Positions 1-6,279 of a stretch of DNA of 14,212 bases are shown piece after piece. The notes beneath the pieces are model-generated. The model had not been told where the DNA came from. It made no database searches and saw nothing but the letters and a program-made list of their open reading frames with translations. The position numbers were made by a program, and so were the translations under genes. The stretch covers positions 1-14,212 of the forward strand of contig JAEWNA010000154.1 in assembly GCA_023392975.1 (NCBI GenBank), read 5' to 3'. How positions within the stretch are numbered: the first letter of the stretch is position 1; the number at the start of each line of letters is the position of its first letter. Source of the stretch: Pseudomonadota bacterium (GTDB taxonomy: Bacteria > Pseudomonadota > Gammaproteobacteria > Xanthomonadales > Xanthomonadaceae).

Positions 1-2
1 CC

Positions 3-2480
3 TTGGTGGCGACGCGCGCGACGACGGCCGATGCGCTGATCCGCGAAGCCTGGAGCCGCTGCCTGCCCGGCGACAGCGGCGCGGCGCTGTTCGCGGTCGG
101 CGGCTACGGCCGCGGCGAACTGTTCCCGCAGTCCGACATCGACCTGCTGGTTCTCGCCGGCGACGCCGCGCAGGAAACGCTGCGCGACGCGCTGGCGCGG
201 TTCCTCGCGCTGCTGTGGGACGCCGGCCTGCAGGCCAGCCAGGCGGTCCGCTCGCCGGCGCAGTGTACCGAGGCCGCCGCCGACCAGACCGTGCTGACCG
301 CGCTGATGGAATGGCGGGCGCTGGCCGCCTCGCCGGCGGACTGCGATGCGCTGCGCGCGGCGATCGCGCCGGACCGGGTGTGGCCCGCGGCCGACTTCTT
401 CCGGGCCAAGGTCGAGGAGCAGCGCCAGCGCCACGCGCGCTTCGGCGACACCGCGGACAACCTCGAACCCAACCTCAAGGACGGCCCCGGCGGCCTGCGC
501 GACATCCAGACCCTGCGCTGGATGGCGCAGCGCGTGCTCGGCAGCGGCGACCTCGAATCGATGCTCGCGTTCGGCCAGCTCGGCGCGGTCGAGTTCGACA
601 CCCTCGAGCATGTGCGCAAGATCCTGTCGCGGCTGCGCTTCGGTCTGCACCTGGTCGCGGGTCGGCGCGAGGAGCGGCTGCGCTTCGACTACCAGAAGCG
701 CCTGGCCGCACGGCTGGGCCACAGCGACGACGCCGACGCGCTGGCGGTCGAGCGGATGATGCAGGGCTTCTACCGCAGCGCCGGACGCGTGCTTCGCATC
801 GGCGACCGCCTGCTGCAGCGTTTCGAGGAACAACTGGAAGGCGCGGGCGAACCGGTGGCGATCGACGACCGCTTCGAGCTGCGGCGCGGCTACCTGGCGG
901 TGCGCGATCGCGCCTGGCTGCGCGGGGCCGCCGAGGTGTTCGAGCTGTTCGCGGCCTGGGCCGCGCGCCCCGACTGCCGCGGCCTGCATTCGATGACCGC
1001 CTGGGCGCTGGCGGAGACGCTGCCGGCGATTCCCGGTTACGACGAGGCCGACCACCTGCTGCGCCAGCAGTTCCTGAGCCTGCTGCGCGGCCCGCAGCCG
1101 GTGAAGACGCTGGAGCGCATGGCCCGCCTCGGCGTGCTGGGGCGCTGGATCCCGGCGTTCGCGCAGGTGTCCGGGCGCATGCAGTTCGACCTGTTCCACG
1201 TCTACACGGTCGACCAGCACACGCTCGCGGTGCTGCGCAATCTGGCGAACTTCGCCTCCGGCACGGTCGATCCGCGCTTCTCCAGCGCGCATCTGGTCTG
1301 GCCGTCGCTGCGCAAACCGGAGCTGCTTCTGCTCGCCGGCCTGTTCCACGACATCGGCAAGGGCCGCGGCGGCGATCATTCCGAACTCGGCGCGGTCGAC
1401 GCCCGCGAATTCTGCATCGCGCACGGCCTCTCCGAAGCCGACGCGTCGCTGGTCGAATGGCTGGTGCGCCGTCACCTGCTGATGTCAGTCACGGCGCAGA
1501 AGCAGGACGTCACCGACCCGGGCGTGATCCACCGTTTCGCCGCGGAAGTCGCCGACCGCCAGCGTCTCGATCATCTCTACCTGCTCACCTGCGCCGACAT
1601 CGCCGGCACCTCGCCCAAGCTGTGGAACGCGTGGAAGGACCGGTTGCTGGCCGACCTGCATACGGCCACGCGCCTCGCGCTGCGTCGCGGGCTGGAACAC
1701 CCGGTCGCCGCGGAAGAACGCATCGTCGAGAACCGCGGCGCCGCGCGCGAGTTGCTGCAGGATGCCGGCTTCGCCGATGCCGAGATCGACGCGGTGTTCG
1801 CGCGCATGCCGCGCGAGAACTTCCTGCGCAGCCGGCCCGACCAGATCGCGTGGCAGGCCACGGCGCTGCTCGCGGGCGAGGACGGCGCGACGGTGGTGCG
1901 CGCCCGGCGCCTGCGCCCGGAAGCGGGCGATCGCGAGATCTTCGTCCACGCGCCCGACCGCGACGGGCTGTTCGCGGCGATCGTCATCACCCTCGACCGT
2001 CTCGGCCTGGCGATCCAGCAGGCGCGCGCGCTGGACGGGCCGAATCGCCGCATCTTCGACACCTTCCACGTGCTGCCGACCGATCCGGCCAACGCGCTCG
2101 CCTCGAACGACATCGAGGCCGCATTGCAGCGCGCCCTGGCCGGCGATCTCGACCGGCTGCTGCCGTCGCGGCGGACGCAACCGCGGCATCTCAAGCATTT
2201 CCGCATCGCGCCGCGGATCGAGCTGGAACCCATCGATGCCGGCCGCTGCACGCGCCTGAGCCTCGTCTGCACCGACCGCCCCGGGCTGCTCGCGGACGTC
2301 GCGCACGTGCTGCGCACCGAGCGCGTGCGCGTGCACGATGCGCGCATCGCGACTTTCGGCGAACGCGCCGAGGACATGTTCCTGATCGCCGGCGCAGACG
2401 ATCGCGCGCTCGACGATGCGCAATCCGATGCGCTGCGCGATGCGTTGCGCGCGACCCTCGATGCCGCCGTTCCGGCATGA
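3..2480 (+). CDS. glnD: GlnD, bifunctional PII uridylyltransferase/uridylyl-removing enzyme (5'-truncated by window edge)
   Basis: GlnD adds UMP to PII proteins when glutamine is low and removes it when glutamine is high, so it is the cell's primary nitrogen sensor. The visible 825 residues carry the full family architecture. The nucleotidyltransferase motif GGYGRGE is at residues 33-39 with metal-binding Asp45 and Asp47. The HD phosphohydrolase centre has His449-Asp450, followed by His459 (GDHSELG). Two C-terminal ACT domains start near residues 645 and 751 and are the expected glutamine-binding modules. Residues are numbered from the TTG at position 3, but that is not the real start. E. coli GlnD is about 890 residues and the nucleotidyltransferase motif sits too near the edge, so roughly 40-60 N-terminal residues probably lie upstream. 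The gene ends 31 bases before dapD on the same strand and may be cotranscribed with it. Identification is very secure. Confidence 0.97.
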   Translation: MVATRATTADALIREAWSRCLPGDSGAALFAVGGYGRGELFPQSDIDLLVLAGDAAQETLRDALARFLALLWDAGLQASQAVRSPAQCTEAAADQTVLTALMEWRALAASPADCDALRAAIAPDRVWPAADFFRAKVEEQRQRHARFGDTADNLEPNLKDGPGGLRDIQTLRWMAQRVLGSGDLESMLAFGQLGAVEFDTLEHVRKILSRLRFGLHLVAGRREERLRFDYQKRLAARLGHSDDADALAVERMMQGFYRSAGRVLRIGDRLLQRFEEQLEGAGEPVAIDDRFELRRGYLAVRDRAWLRGAAEVFELFAAWAARPDCRGLHSMTAWALAETLPAIPGYDEADHLLRQQFLSLLRGPQPVKTLERMARLGVLGRWIPAFAQVSGRMQFDLFHVYTVDQHTLAVLRNLANFASGTVDPRFSSAHLVWPSLRKPELLLLAGLFHDIGKGRGGDHSELGAVDAREFCIAHGLSEADASLVEWLVRRHLLMSVTAQKQDVTDPGVIHRFAAEVADRQRLDHLYLLTCADIAGTSPKLWNAWKDRLLADLHTATRLALRRGLEHPVAAEERIVENRGAARELLQDAGFADAEIDAVFARMPRENFLRSRPDQIAWQATALLAGEDGATVVRARRLRPEAGDREIFVHAPDRDGLFAAIVITLDRLGLAIQQARALDGPNRRIFDTFHVLPTDPANALASNDIEAALQRALAGDLDRLLPSRRTQPRHLKHFRIAPRIELEPIDAGRCTRLSLVCTDRPGLLADVAHVLRTERVRVHDARIATFGERAEDMFLIAGADDRALDDAQSDALRDALRATLDAAVPA

Positions 2481-2511
2481 TCCTTCTTTCGACTCCGACC
2501 CCACGCACTGC

Positions 2512-3354
2512 ATGAAGACTGCCGCCCACGACTTGCAATCCCTGATCGACGACGCCTGGGAGCGTCGCGCCGACCTGACCGCCGAGGAGATCGGCGACCG
2601 CGTCCGTCCCACCGTCGATCGCGCCATCGCCGGCCTCGAATCCGGCGAATTCCGGGTCGCTTCGCCGAACGCCGACGGCGGCTGGACCGTCAACCAGTGG
2701 TTGAAGAAGGCGGTGCTGCTGTTCTTCCGCACCCAGGACATGGCGGTCGTCGATGCGCAGCCGGCGCCGTTCTGGGACAAGGTCCCGGCGCGCTTCGAGG
2801 GCTACGGCGAAGCCGACTTCCGCGCGCTGGGCGTGCGCGTGGTGCCGGGCGCGATCGCGCGTCGCGGTGCGCACATCGCGAAGGACGTGGTGCTGATGCC
2901 GAGCTTCGTGAACATCGGTGCATACGTCGGCGAGGGCACGATGGTCGATACCTGGGCCACGGTCGGCAGCTGCGCGCAGATCGGCAAGCACTGCCACCTG
3001 TCCGGCGGCGCCGGCATCGGCGGCGTGCTCGAACCGCTGCAGGCCGGCCCGACCATCATCGAGGACCACTGCTTCATCGGCGCGCGCTCGGAAGTGGTCG
3101 AGGGCGTGGTCGTCGGCCACCACAGCGTGATCGGCATGGGCGTGTTCCTCGGCCAGAGCACCCGCATCTACAACCGCGCCACGAAGGAAGTCAGCTACGG
3201 CTACGTGCCGCCGGGCAGCGTCGTCGTCTCCGGCCAGTTGCCGGCCGCGGACGGCTCGCACTCGCTGTACTGCGCGGTGATCGTCAAGCAGGTCGACGAG
3301 AAGACCCGTGGCAAGACCTCGATCAACGATCTGCTGCGCGGCCTGGCGGACTGA
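2512..3354 (+). CDS. dapD: DapD, 2,3,4,5-tetrahydropyridine-2,6-dicarboxylate N-succinyltransferase
   Basis: DapD transfers a succinyl group from succinyl-CoA to tetrahydrodipicolinate in the succinylase route to diaminopimelate and lysine. The protein is 280 residues, close to the usual 270-280. It has the helical N-terminal domain (about 1-105), then a left-handed beta-helix of hexapeptide repeats (about 110-235). Asp146 in VDTW and Glu194 in ARSEVVEG match, by position and context, the two residues reported as important in other DapD enzymes (Asp141 and Glu189). I chose the ATG at 2512 (MKTAAHDLQ). The frame is open up to an ATG at 2416, but that would put the start inside glnD and add 32 arginine-rich residues. 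No strong Shine-Dalgarno sequence precedes 2512, so coupling to glnD translation is possible. Confidence 0.96.
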   Translation: MKTAAHDLQSLIDDAWERRADLTAEEIGDRVRPTVDRAIAGLESGEFRVASPNADGGWTVNQWLKKAVLLFFRTQDMAVVDAQPAPFWDKVPARFEGYGEADFRALGVRVVPGAIARRGAHIAKDVVLMPSFVNIGAYVGEGTMVDTWATVGSCAQIGKHCHLSGGAGIGGVLEPLQAGPTIIEDHCFIGARSEVVEGVVVGHHSVIGMGVFLGQSTRIYNRATKEVSYGYVPPGSVVVSGQLPAADGSHSLYCAVIVKQVDEKTRGKTSINDLLRGLAD

Positions 3355-3375
3355 TTTCGTCGGGAGGGTATGTTC

Positions 3376-3714
3376 ATGACGGTCGGTACTTGGCGCAATG
3401 TCATCGCAGCACTTCAAGCATCGGCTTTCGACGTTCAGTACCGGATCAAGCCCATGCGTGCGCTTGATCCTGGCACGTGGTGCCGGTGGTTGATCATTCC
3501 TGTCGAAGGCTATCTGGAGACTGGGTCGACCGGGCCGGTGCCGGTGCGGGATGTCGAATGGGTCGATGTGGATCCTATGGAGATCGTAGCGGAAGGGCGC
3601 TTGATCCCGGCTCGGTATGTCGATAGAAGCGAGGCCCTCGTACGGACATTGCGTGAAACCGGCGCGGCAATCGAAATGGTGAGCGGCTTCGTCCGCGTAA
3701 GGACCGAAAAATGA
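3376..3714 (+). CDS. Small hypothetical protein within the dap operon, lower GC than neighbours
   Basis: The predicted product is a 112-residue soluble protein with no signal peptide or membrane segment. I do not recognise it securely. The pattern near the N-terminus (WRNVIAALQ, then QYRIKPM, then PVRDVEWVDVDP) loosely recalls the small DUF6678 proteins, but that is from memory and weak. An ATG at 3370 is also in frame. I prefer the ATG at 3376 because GGAGG at 3363-3367 is 8 bases from it and only 2 bases from the earlier one. The stop overlaps the next start as ATGA at 3711-3714, which supports real translation and coupling to yffB. Counting 3421-3710 by hand gives about 60% G+C, against about 73% in a sampled dapD line. 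That suggests later acquisition or relaxed selection. Function unknown. Confidence 0.75.
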   Translation: MTVGTWRNVIAALQASAFDVQYRIKPMRALDPGTWCRWLIIPVEGYLETGSTGPVPVRDVEWVDVDPMEIVAEGRLIPARYVDRSEALVRTLRETGAAIEMVSGFVRVRTEK

Positions 3715-4067
3715 CCACGCTCTACGGTTTGAACAACTGCGACACCTGCAAGAAGGCCCGCAACTGGCTCAAGCGGTTCGATATCACGCATGAGTTCGTC
3801 GACTACCGCGACCAGCGCCAATCGCCGGAGACGCTGGTGGCGTGGAAGGACGCACTCGGCGGATGGGAGGCCATGATCAACAAGTCGTCGACCACGTGGC
3901 GGCAACTGCCTGATCTGCGCAAGTCGCCGGGCTCCGACGCCGAGTGGAAGCTGCTGCTGAAGGAATATCCGCAGCTGATCCGTCGCCCGGTCGTCGTCAC
4001 CGACGACGGCGTCGTCAGCCAGGGCTTCAGCGACAACGGCTTCAAGAAGCGCTTCGGAGTCGGCTGA
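3711..4067 (+). CDS. yffB: YffB/Spx/ArsC-family thioredoxin-fold protein (often annotated arsenate reductase-like)
   Basis: This 118-residue protein belongs to the ArsC/Spx superfamily and resembles E. coli YffB throughout: LYGLNNCDTCKKAR at the N-terminus, TTWR at 61-64, RRP at 91-93 and GFSD near the C-terminus. The family has a glutathione/thioredoxin-like fold, and YffB itself has no well-established substrate. True arsenate reduction is doubtful, because no ars genes are nearby. Cys10 and Cys13 form a CxxC pair, as in Spx. As I recall E. coli YffB, it has CDTI here with a single cysteine, so this copy could form a redox-active disulfide. The start overlaps the preceding stop (ATGA) and the stop overlaps the dapE start (TGATG). 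YffB-like genes next to dapE are a common arrangement in proteobacteria. Confidence 0.9.
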   Translation: MTTLYGLNNCDTCKKARNWLKRFDITHEFVDYRDQRQSPETLVAWKDALGGWEAMINKSSTTWRQLPDLRKSPGSDAEWKLLLKEYPQLIRRPVVVTDDGVVSQGFSDNGFKKRFGVG

Positions 4068-5200
4068 TGTCGGACGTGCTCGACCTCACCCGCGATCTCG
4101 TTTCCCGCCGCTCGGTCACGCCGGACGACGCCGGCTGCCAGGCGCTGATCGCCGCGTGTCTCGAACGCGTCGGCTTCCGCTGCGAGCACCTGCGTTTCGG
4201 CCAGACCGACAACCTGTGGGCGACGCACGGCGACGGCGGTCCCGTCCTCATCCTGCTCGGCCACACCGACGTGGTGCCGCCGGGGCCGGTCGAGGCTTGG
4301 GCCAGCGATCCGTTCGTGCCGACGATCCGCGACGGCGTGCTCTACGGGCGCGGCGCGGCCGACATGAAGGGCAGCGTGGCCGCGTTCGTGGTCGCGCTGG
4401 AGCGCTTCGTCAGCGCGCATCCCGATCATGCCGGCACCGTCGGCCTGCTGCTGACGTCGGACGAGGAAGGCGACGCGATCGACGGCGTGCCGAAGGTCGC
4501 GAACGTCTTCCGCGAACGCGGCCAGCGCATCGACTGGTGCATCACCGGCGAGCCGTCGTCGAAGGCGGTGCTCGGCGACCTGCTACGCGTGGGTCGCCGT
4601 GGCACGCTGTCGGCGACGCTGACGGTGCAGGGCATTCAGGGCCACGTCGCGTATCCGGAGAAGGCGCGCAACCCGATCCACCAGGCGCTGCCGGCGCTGA
4701 CCGAACTCGCCGCACGCCGCTGGGACGACGGCTACGAGAATTTCCCGCCGACCAGTTTCCAGATCAGCAATGTCCATGCCGGCACCGGCGCGAACAACGT
4801 GATCCCGGGCGAGCTGCAGGTCGTGTTCAACCTGCGCTACAACCCGACCTGGACGGCGGAACGGCTCGAAGCCGAATGCGAAGCGGTGCTGCGCGGGCAG
4901 GGGCTGGACTACACGATTCGCTGGCACCGTGGTGGGGAGCCGTTCTACACGCCGGAAGGGCCGCTCCGCGTCGCCGCACGCGAGGTGCTGACCGTGTTCG
5001 CCGGCGCGCCGCCGGAAGAGAACACCGCCGGCGGCACGTCCGACGCTCGCTTCATCGCGCCATTGGGTGCGCACTGCGTGGAGATCGGCCCGGTCAACGC
5101 CAGCATCCACAAGGTCGACGAGCACGTGTCGGTGGCGGATCTGGAGCGGTTGCCGGAGCTGTATCTCGCGATCCTGGAACGCCTGCTGCCCGCGTCGTGA
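4067..5200 (+). CDS. dapE: DapE, succinyl-diaminopimelate desuccinylase
   Basis: DapE is a di-zinc M20-family hydrolase that removes succinate from N-succinyl-L,L-diaminopimelate, giving L,L-diaminopimelate for lysine and peptidoglycan synthesis. The 377-residue length matches E. coli DapE (375). Every metal and catalytic residue is present: His66 (GHTDVVPPGP), Asp99 (GAADMKG), Glu133-Glu134 (SDEEGD), Glu162 (TGEPSS) and His348 (ASIHKVDEH). All are one less than the E. coli numbering (67, 100, 134/135, 163, 349). I chose the ATG at 4067 (MSDVLDLTRDLVSRRS). It has GGAG at 4056-4059 seven bases upstream and overlaps the yffB stop by one base. The in-frame open stretch reaching back to 3944 lies inside yffB and is not coding. 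Confidence 0.97.
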   Translation: MSDVLDLTRDLVSRRSVTPDDAGCQALIAACLERVGFRCEHLRFGQTDNLWATHGDGGPVLILLGHTDVVPPGPVEAWASDPFVPTIRDGVLYGRGAADMKGSVAAFVVALERFVSAHPDHAGTVGLLLTSDEEGDAIDGVPKVANVFRERGQRIDWCITGEPSSKAVLGDLLRVGRRGTLSATLTVQGIQGHVAYPEKARNPIHQALPALTELAARRWDDGYENFPPTSFQISNVHAGTGANNVIPGELQVVFNLRYNPTWTAERLEAECEAVLRGQGLDYTIRWHRGGEPFYTPEGPLRVAAREVLTVFAGAPPEENTAGGTSDARFIAPLGAHCVEIGPVNASIHKVDEHVSVADLERLPELYLAILERLLPAS

Positions 5201-6000
5201 ACCTGCTGTGTGCCCCGTGCCTGGCGCTGTGCCTGCTCCTCGCGGGCTGTGGGCACGCCGCGGACGGGCCGACCCGGACCGAAGTCGTCGGGTCGCAGCG
5301 GCTGGCGGTGGACGTGTACGAACCCGCCGGCGATGCACCGCACAGCGGACGGCCTGCGGTCCTGATGGTGCATGGCGGCGGCTGGGCCGCGGGCGATCGC
5401 AGCGAGTTGCGCGATCTCGCCCGCTTCGCTGCACGCGAAGGCGTCGTCGCGTTGAGCATGGACTATCGCCTCACCTCGCAGGCCGGCGTGCATTGGCCGA
5501 TGCCGGCCGAGGATGTCGCGGCGGTGCTGGCGTGGACGCGCGCGCATGCCGATGCGCTCGGGATCGATCCGCGGCGGATCGCGCTGCTCGGCGGCTCGGC
5601 CGGCGGGCACCTCGCGGCCTGGATCGCGCGCGATCCCGACCCGGCGAAACGTCCGGCACGACTGATCGTGTTGTGGGGGCCGTGGGATCTGCGCGCGATG
5701 TCGCCGGACGCGCCGGCGTGGGTGCCGGGGTCCGTGGCTGCGCTGCTCGCCGGGCAGCCGGCCGGGGATGCCTCGCCGCTGGCGCATCTCGTGCGCGGCA
5801 TGCCGCCGACGCTCATCGTTCATGGCACGGCCGATCCGCTGGTGCCGATCGACCAGTCGCGCCGGGCCTGTGCCGCACTGCAAGCGCTCGGCAATGCCTG
5901 CACGCTGCTGGAACTGCCGGGACAGGGCCATGCGCCAGAGGATCCGGCAGAGGTGCAGCGTGCGATGGCCGCCATCCGCGAGGCCCTGGCCGCGCTCTGA
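5197..6000 (+). CDS. Alpha/beta hydrolase (HSL/BD-FAE-like esterase), probable lipoprotein
   Basis: This 267-residue alpha/beta hydrolase has a complete apparent catalytic set. HGGGW at 59-63 forms the oxyanion hole, Ser134 is the nucleophile in GGSAGG, Asp213 is in HGTADP, and His245 is in GQGHAP. This pattern fits the hormone-sensitive-lipase/BD-FAE carboxylesterase group; the substrate cannot be inferred. The best start is the GTG at 5197, which overlaps the dapE stop as GTGA. No other start codon lies in frame for about 95 bases upstream. That start gives a hydrophobic N-terminus ending in the lipobox LAGC (Cys18), suggesting export and lipid attachment. The n-region has no Lys or Arg, which is unusual, so export is probable rather than certain. 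It is the last gene of the coupled run. Confidence 0.85.
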   Translation: MNLLCAPCLALCLLLAGCGHAADGPTRTEVVGSQRLAVDVYEPAGDAPHSGRPAVLMVHGGGWAAGDRSELRDLARFAAREGVVALSMDYRLTSQAGVHWPMPAEDVAAVLAWTRAHADALGIDPRRIALLGGSAGGHLAAWIARDPDPAKRPARLIVLWGPWDLRAMSPDAPAWVPGSVAALLAGQPAGDASPLAHLVRGMPPTLIVHGTADPLVPIDQSRRACAALQALGNACTLLELPGQGHAPEDPAEVQRAMAAIREALAAL

Positions 6001-6053
6001 ACCGCGCGGCCGGCGCAGGCCGACGGACGGCGGCGGATGCGGGCGGTCCGGGC

Positions 6054-6083
6054 TTGCGCCGGTCATCGCCGGCGGGTTAGGGT
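6054..6083 (+). promoter_or_regulatory. Possible promoter for the asnB leader transcript
   Basis: TTGCGC (6054-6059) and TAGGGT (6078-6083) are separated by 18 bases. The -10 element keeps T, A and final T, the most conserved positions, and the -35 element keeps TTG. Initiation about 7 bases downstream would fall at or next to the A of the leader ATG at 6091, giving a leaderless or nearly leaderless leader peptide. The match is modest and no other promoter-like pair stands out in the gap. Part of asnB expression could also come from read-through of the dap operon. Confidence 0.35.
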
Positions 6084-6090
6084 GAGGCCC

Positions 6091-6189
6091 ATGCGCTTCC
6101 GCCTCGCCAACCGCAATCGCGCCAACAACCGCAATTCGAATAATTGCGGATTCACCGTGCGCGCGAGGCGAACCGGCGACCAGGCATAA
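6091..6189 (+). CDS. Asparagine-rich leader peptide upstream of asnB
   Basis: This is a 32-codon ORF from ATG at 6091 to TAA at 6187-6189, lying wholly in the gap before asnB. Residues 7-18 read NRNRANNRNSNN, so seven of twelve codons are asparagine: codons 7, 9, 12, 13, 15, 17 and 18. The rest is mostly Arg and Ala, as random high-GC sequence would give. Four of the seven Asn codons are AAT, although the asnB gene itself uses AAC for seven of its eight. A terminator-like hairpin follows 25 bases after the stop, then asnB. This is the layout of an amino-acid-operon leader peptide whose translation senses charged Asn-tRNA. GGTGA at 6081-6085 could serve as a ribosome binding site if the transcript starts far enough upstream. 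The peptide itself probably has no function beyond translation. Confidence 0.8.
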   Translation: MRFRLANRNRANNRNSNNCGFTVRARRTGDQA

Positions 6190-6214
6190 GTTCCAGCAAC
6201 ACCGCCCAGTCCCA

Positions 6215-6241
6215 GAAACCCGCGCCGGAAGCGCGGGTTTC
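6215..6241 (+). terminator. Intrinsic terminator/attenuator hairpin before asnB
   Basis: GAAACCCGCGC (6215-6225) and GCGCGGGTTTC (6231-6241) are perfect reverse complements around the 5-base loop CGGAA. This gives an 11-bp stem with a GC-rich core and an A/T-rich base. The 3' side continues as an interrupted T tract (TTTCGTGCTTT, 6238-6248), weaker than an E. coli-type run but normal for a high-GC genome. A second small hairpin, GTGC-TTTCG-GCAC (6242-6254), follows at once. The hairpin lies before asnB rather than after a gene, so termination here would be premature termination of the asnB transcript. Confidence 0.75.
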
Positions 6242-6279
6242 GTGCTTTCGGCACCCGAAAACCCCCAAGGAGCTTCGCC

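Larger units (their letters stand above)
6091..6254 (+). promoter_or_regulatory. Candidate asparagine-responsive transcription attenuator controlling asnB
   Basis: Several alternative RNA pairings can be read directly. (1) CCGCAATT (6129-6136) pairs perfectly with AATTGCGG (6142-6149) around a 5-base loop and covers Asn codons 15, 17 and 18. (2) CGCCTCGC (6100-6107) pairs perfectly with GCGAGGCG (6163-6170), enclosing all Asn codons. (3) The terminator is 6215-6225 with 6231-6241. Three possible antiterminators use the terminator's 5' arm: 6145-6152 with 6217-6224 (one mismatch, one G-U), 6161-6165 with 6221-6225, and 6173-6178 with 6223-6228. The inferred mechanism is that a ribosome stalled at the tandem Asn codons 12-13 masks 6129-6136 and frees 6142-6152 for the antiterminator. 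A ribosome reaching the stop at 6187 would let the terminator form. Which antiterminator is used cannot be settled by eye. Confidence 0.68.

Noticed and set aside
3..5. TTG at position 3 as the glnD start
   Set aside because: The catalytic GGYGRGE motif would be only 32 residues in, while full GlnD has about 50 or more extra residues before it. The frame is open to the window edge, so the gene is truncated.
2416..2511. N-terminal extension of dapD to 2416
   Set aside because: Would overlap glnD and add 32 Arg-rich residues not seen in DapD; the ATG at 2512 gives a normal-length protein.
215..2515. 766-codon plus-strand ORF within glnD
   Set aside because: Out-of-frame shadow with Arg/Ala/Pro/Gly-biased translation typical of high-GC sequence; glnD in the other frame has full family motifs.
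1485..2780. 431-codon minus-strand ORF opposite glnD/dapD
   Set aside because: Antisense shadow crossing two real genes, with no recognisable motifs.
4156..5196. Long upstream extension of the hydrolase frame through dapE
   Set aside because: It is an out-of-frame reading of dapE; hydrolase homology starts only after 5197.
6001..6050. GC palindromes after the hydrolase stop as an operon terminator
   Set aside because: Only 4-5 bp stems (for example GCGC around GGCCG) and no T tract; not distinguishable from chance at this base composition.
6091..6189. Arginine-sensing rather than asparagine-sensing leader
   Set aside because: The leader has eight Arg codons, but Arg is expected in high-GC random sequence and these are spread out. 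The Asn run is compositionally exceptional and matches the downstream gene.
6242..6254. GTGC-TTTCG-GCAC hairpin as an independent terminator
   Set aside because: Stem of only four base pairs; it may extend the preceding terminator region but cannot be supported alone.
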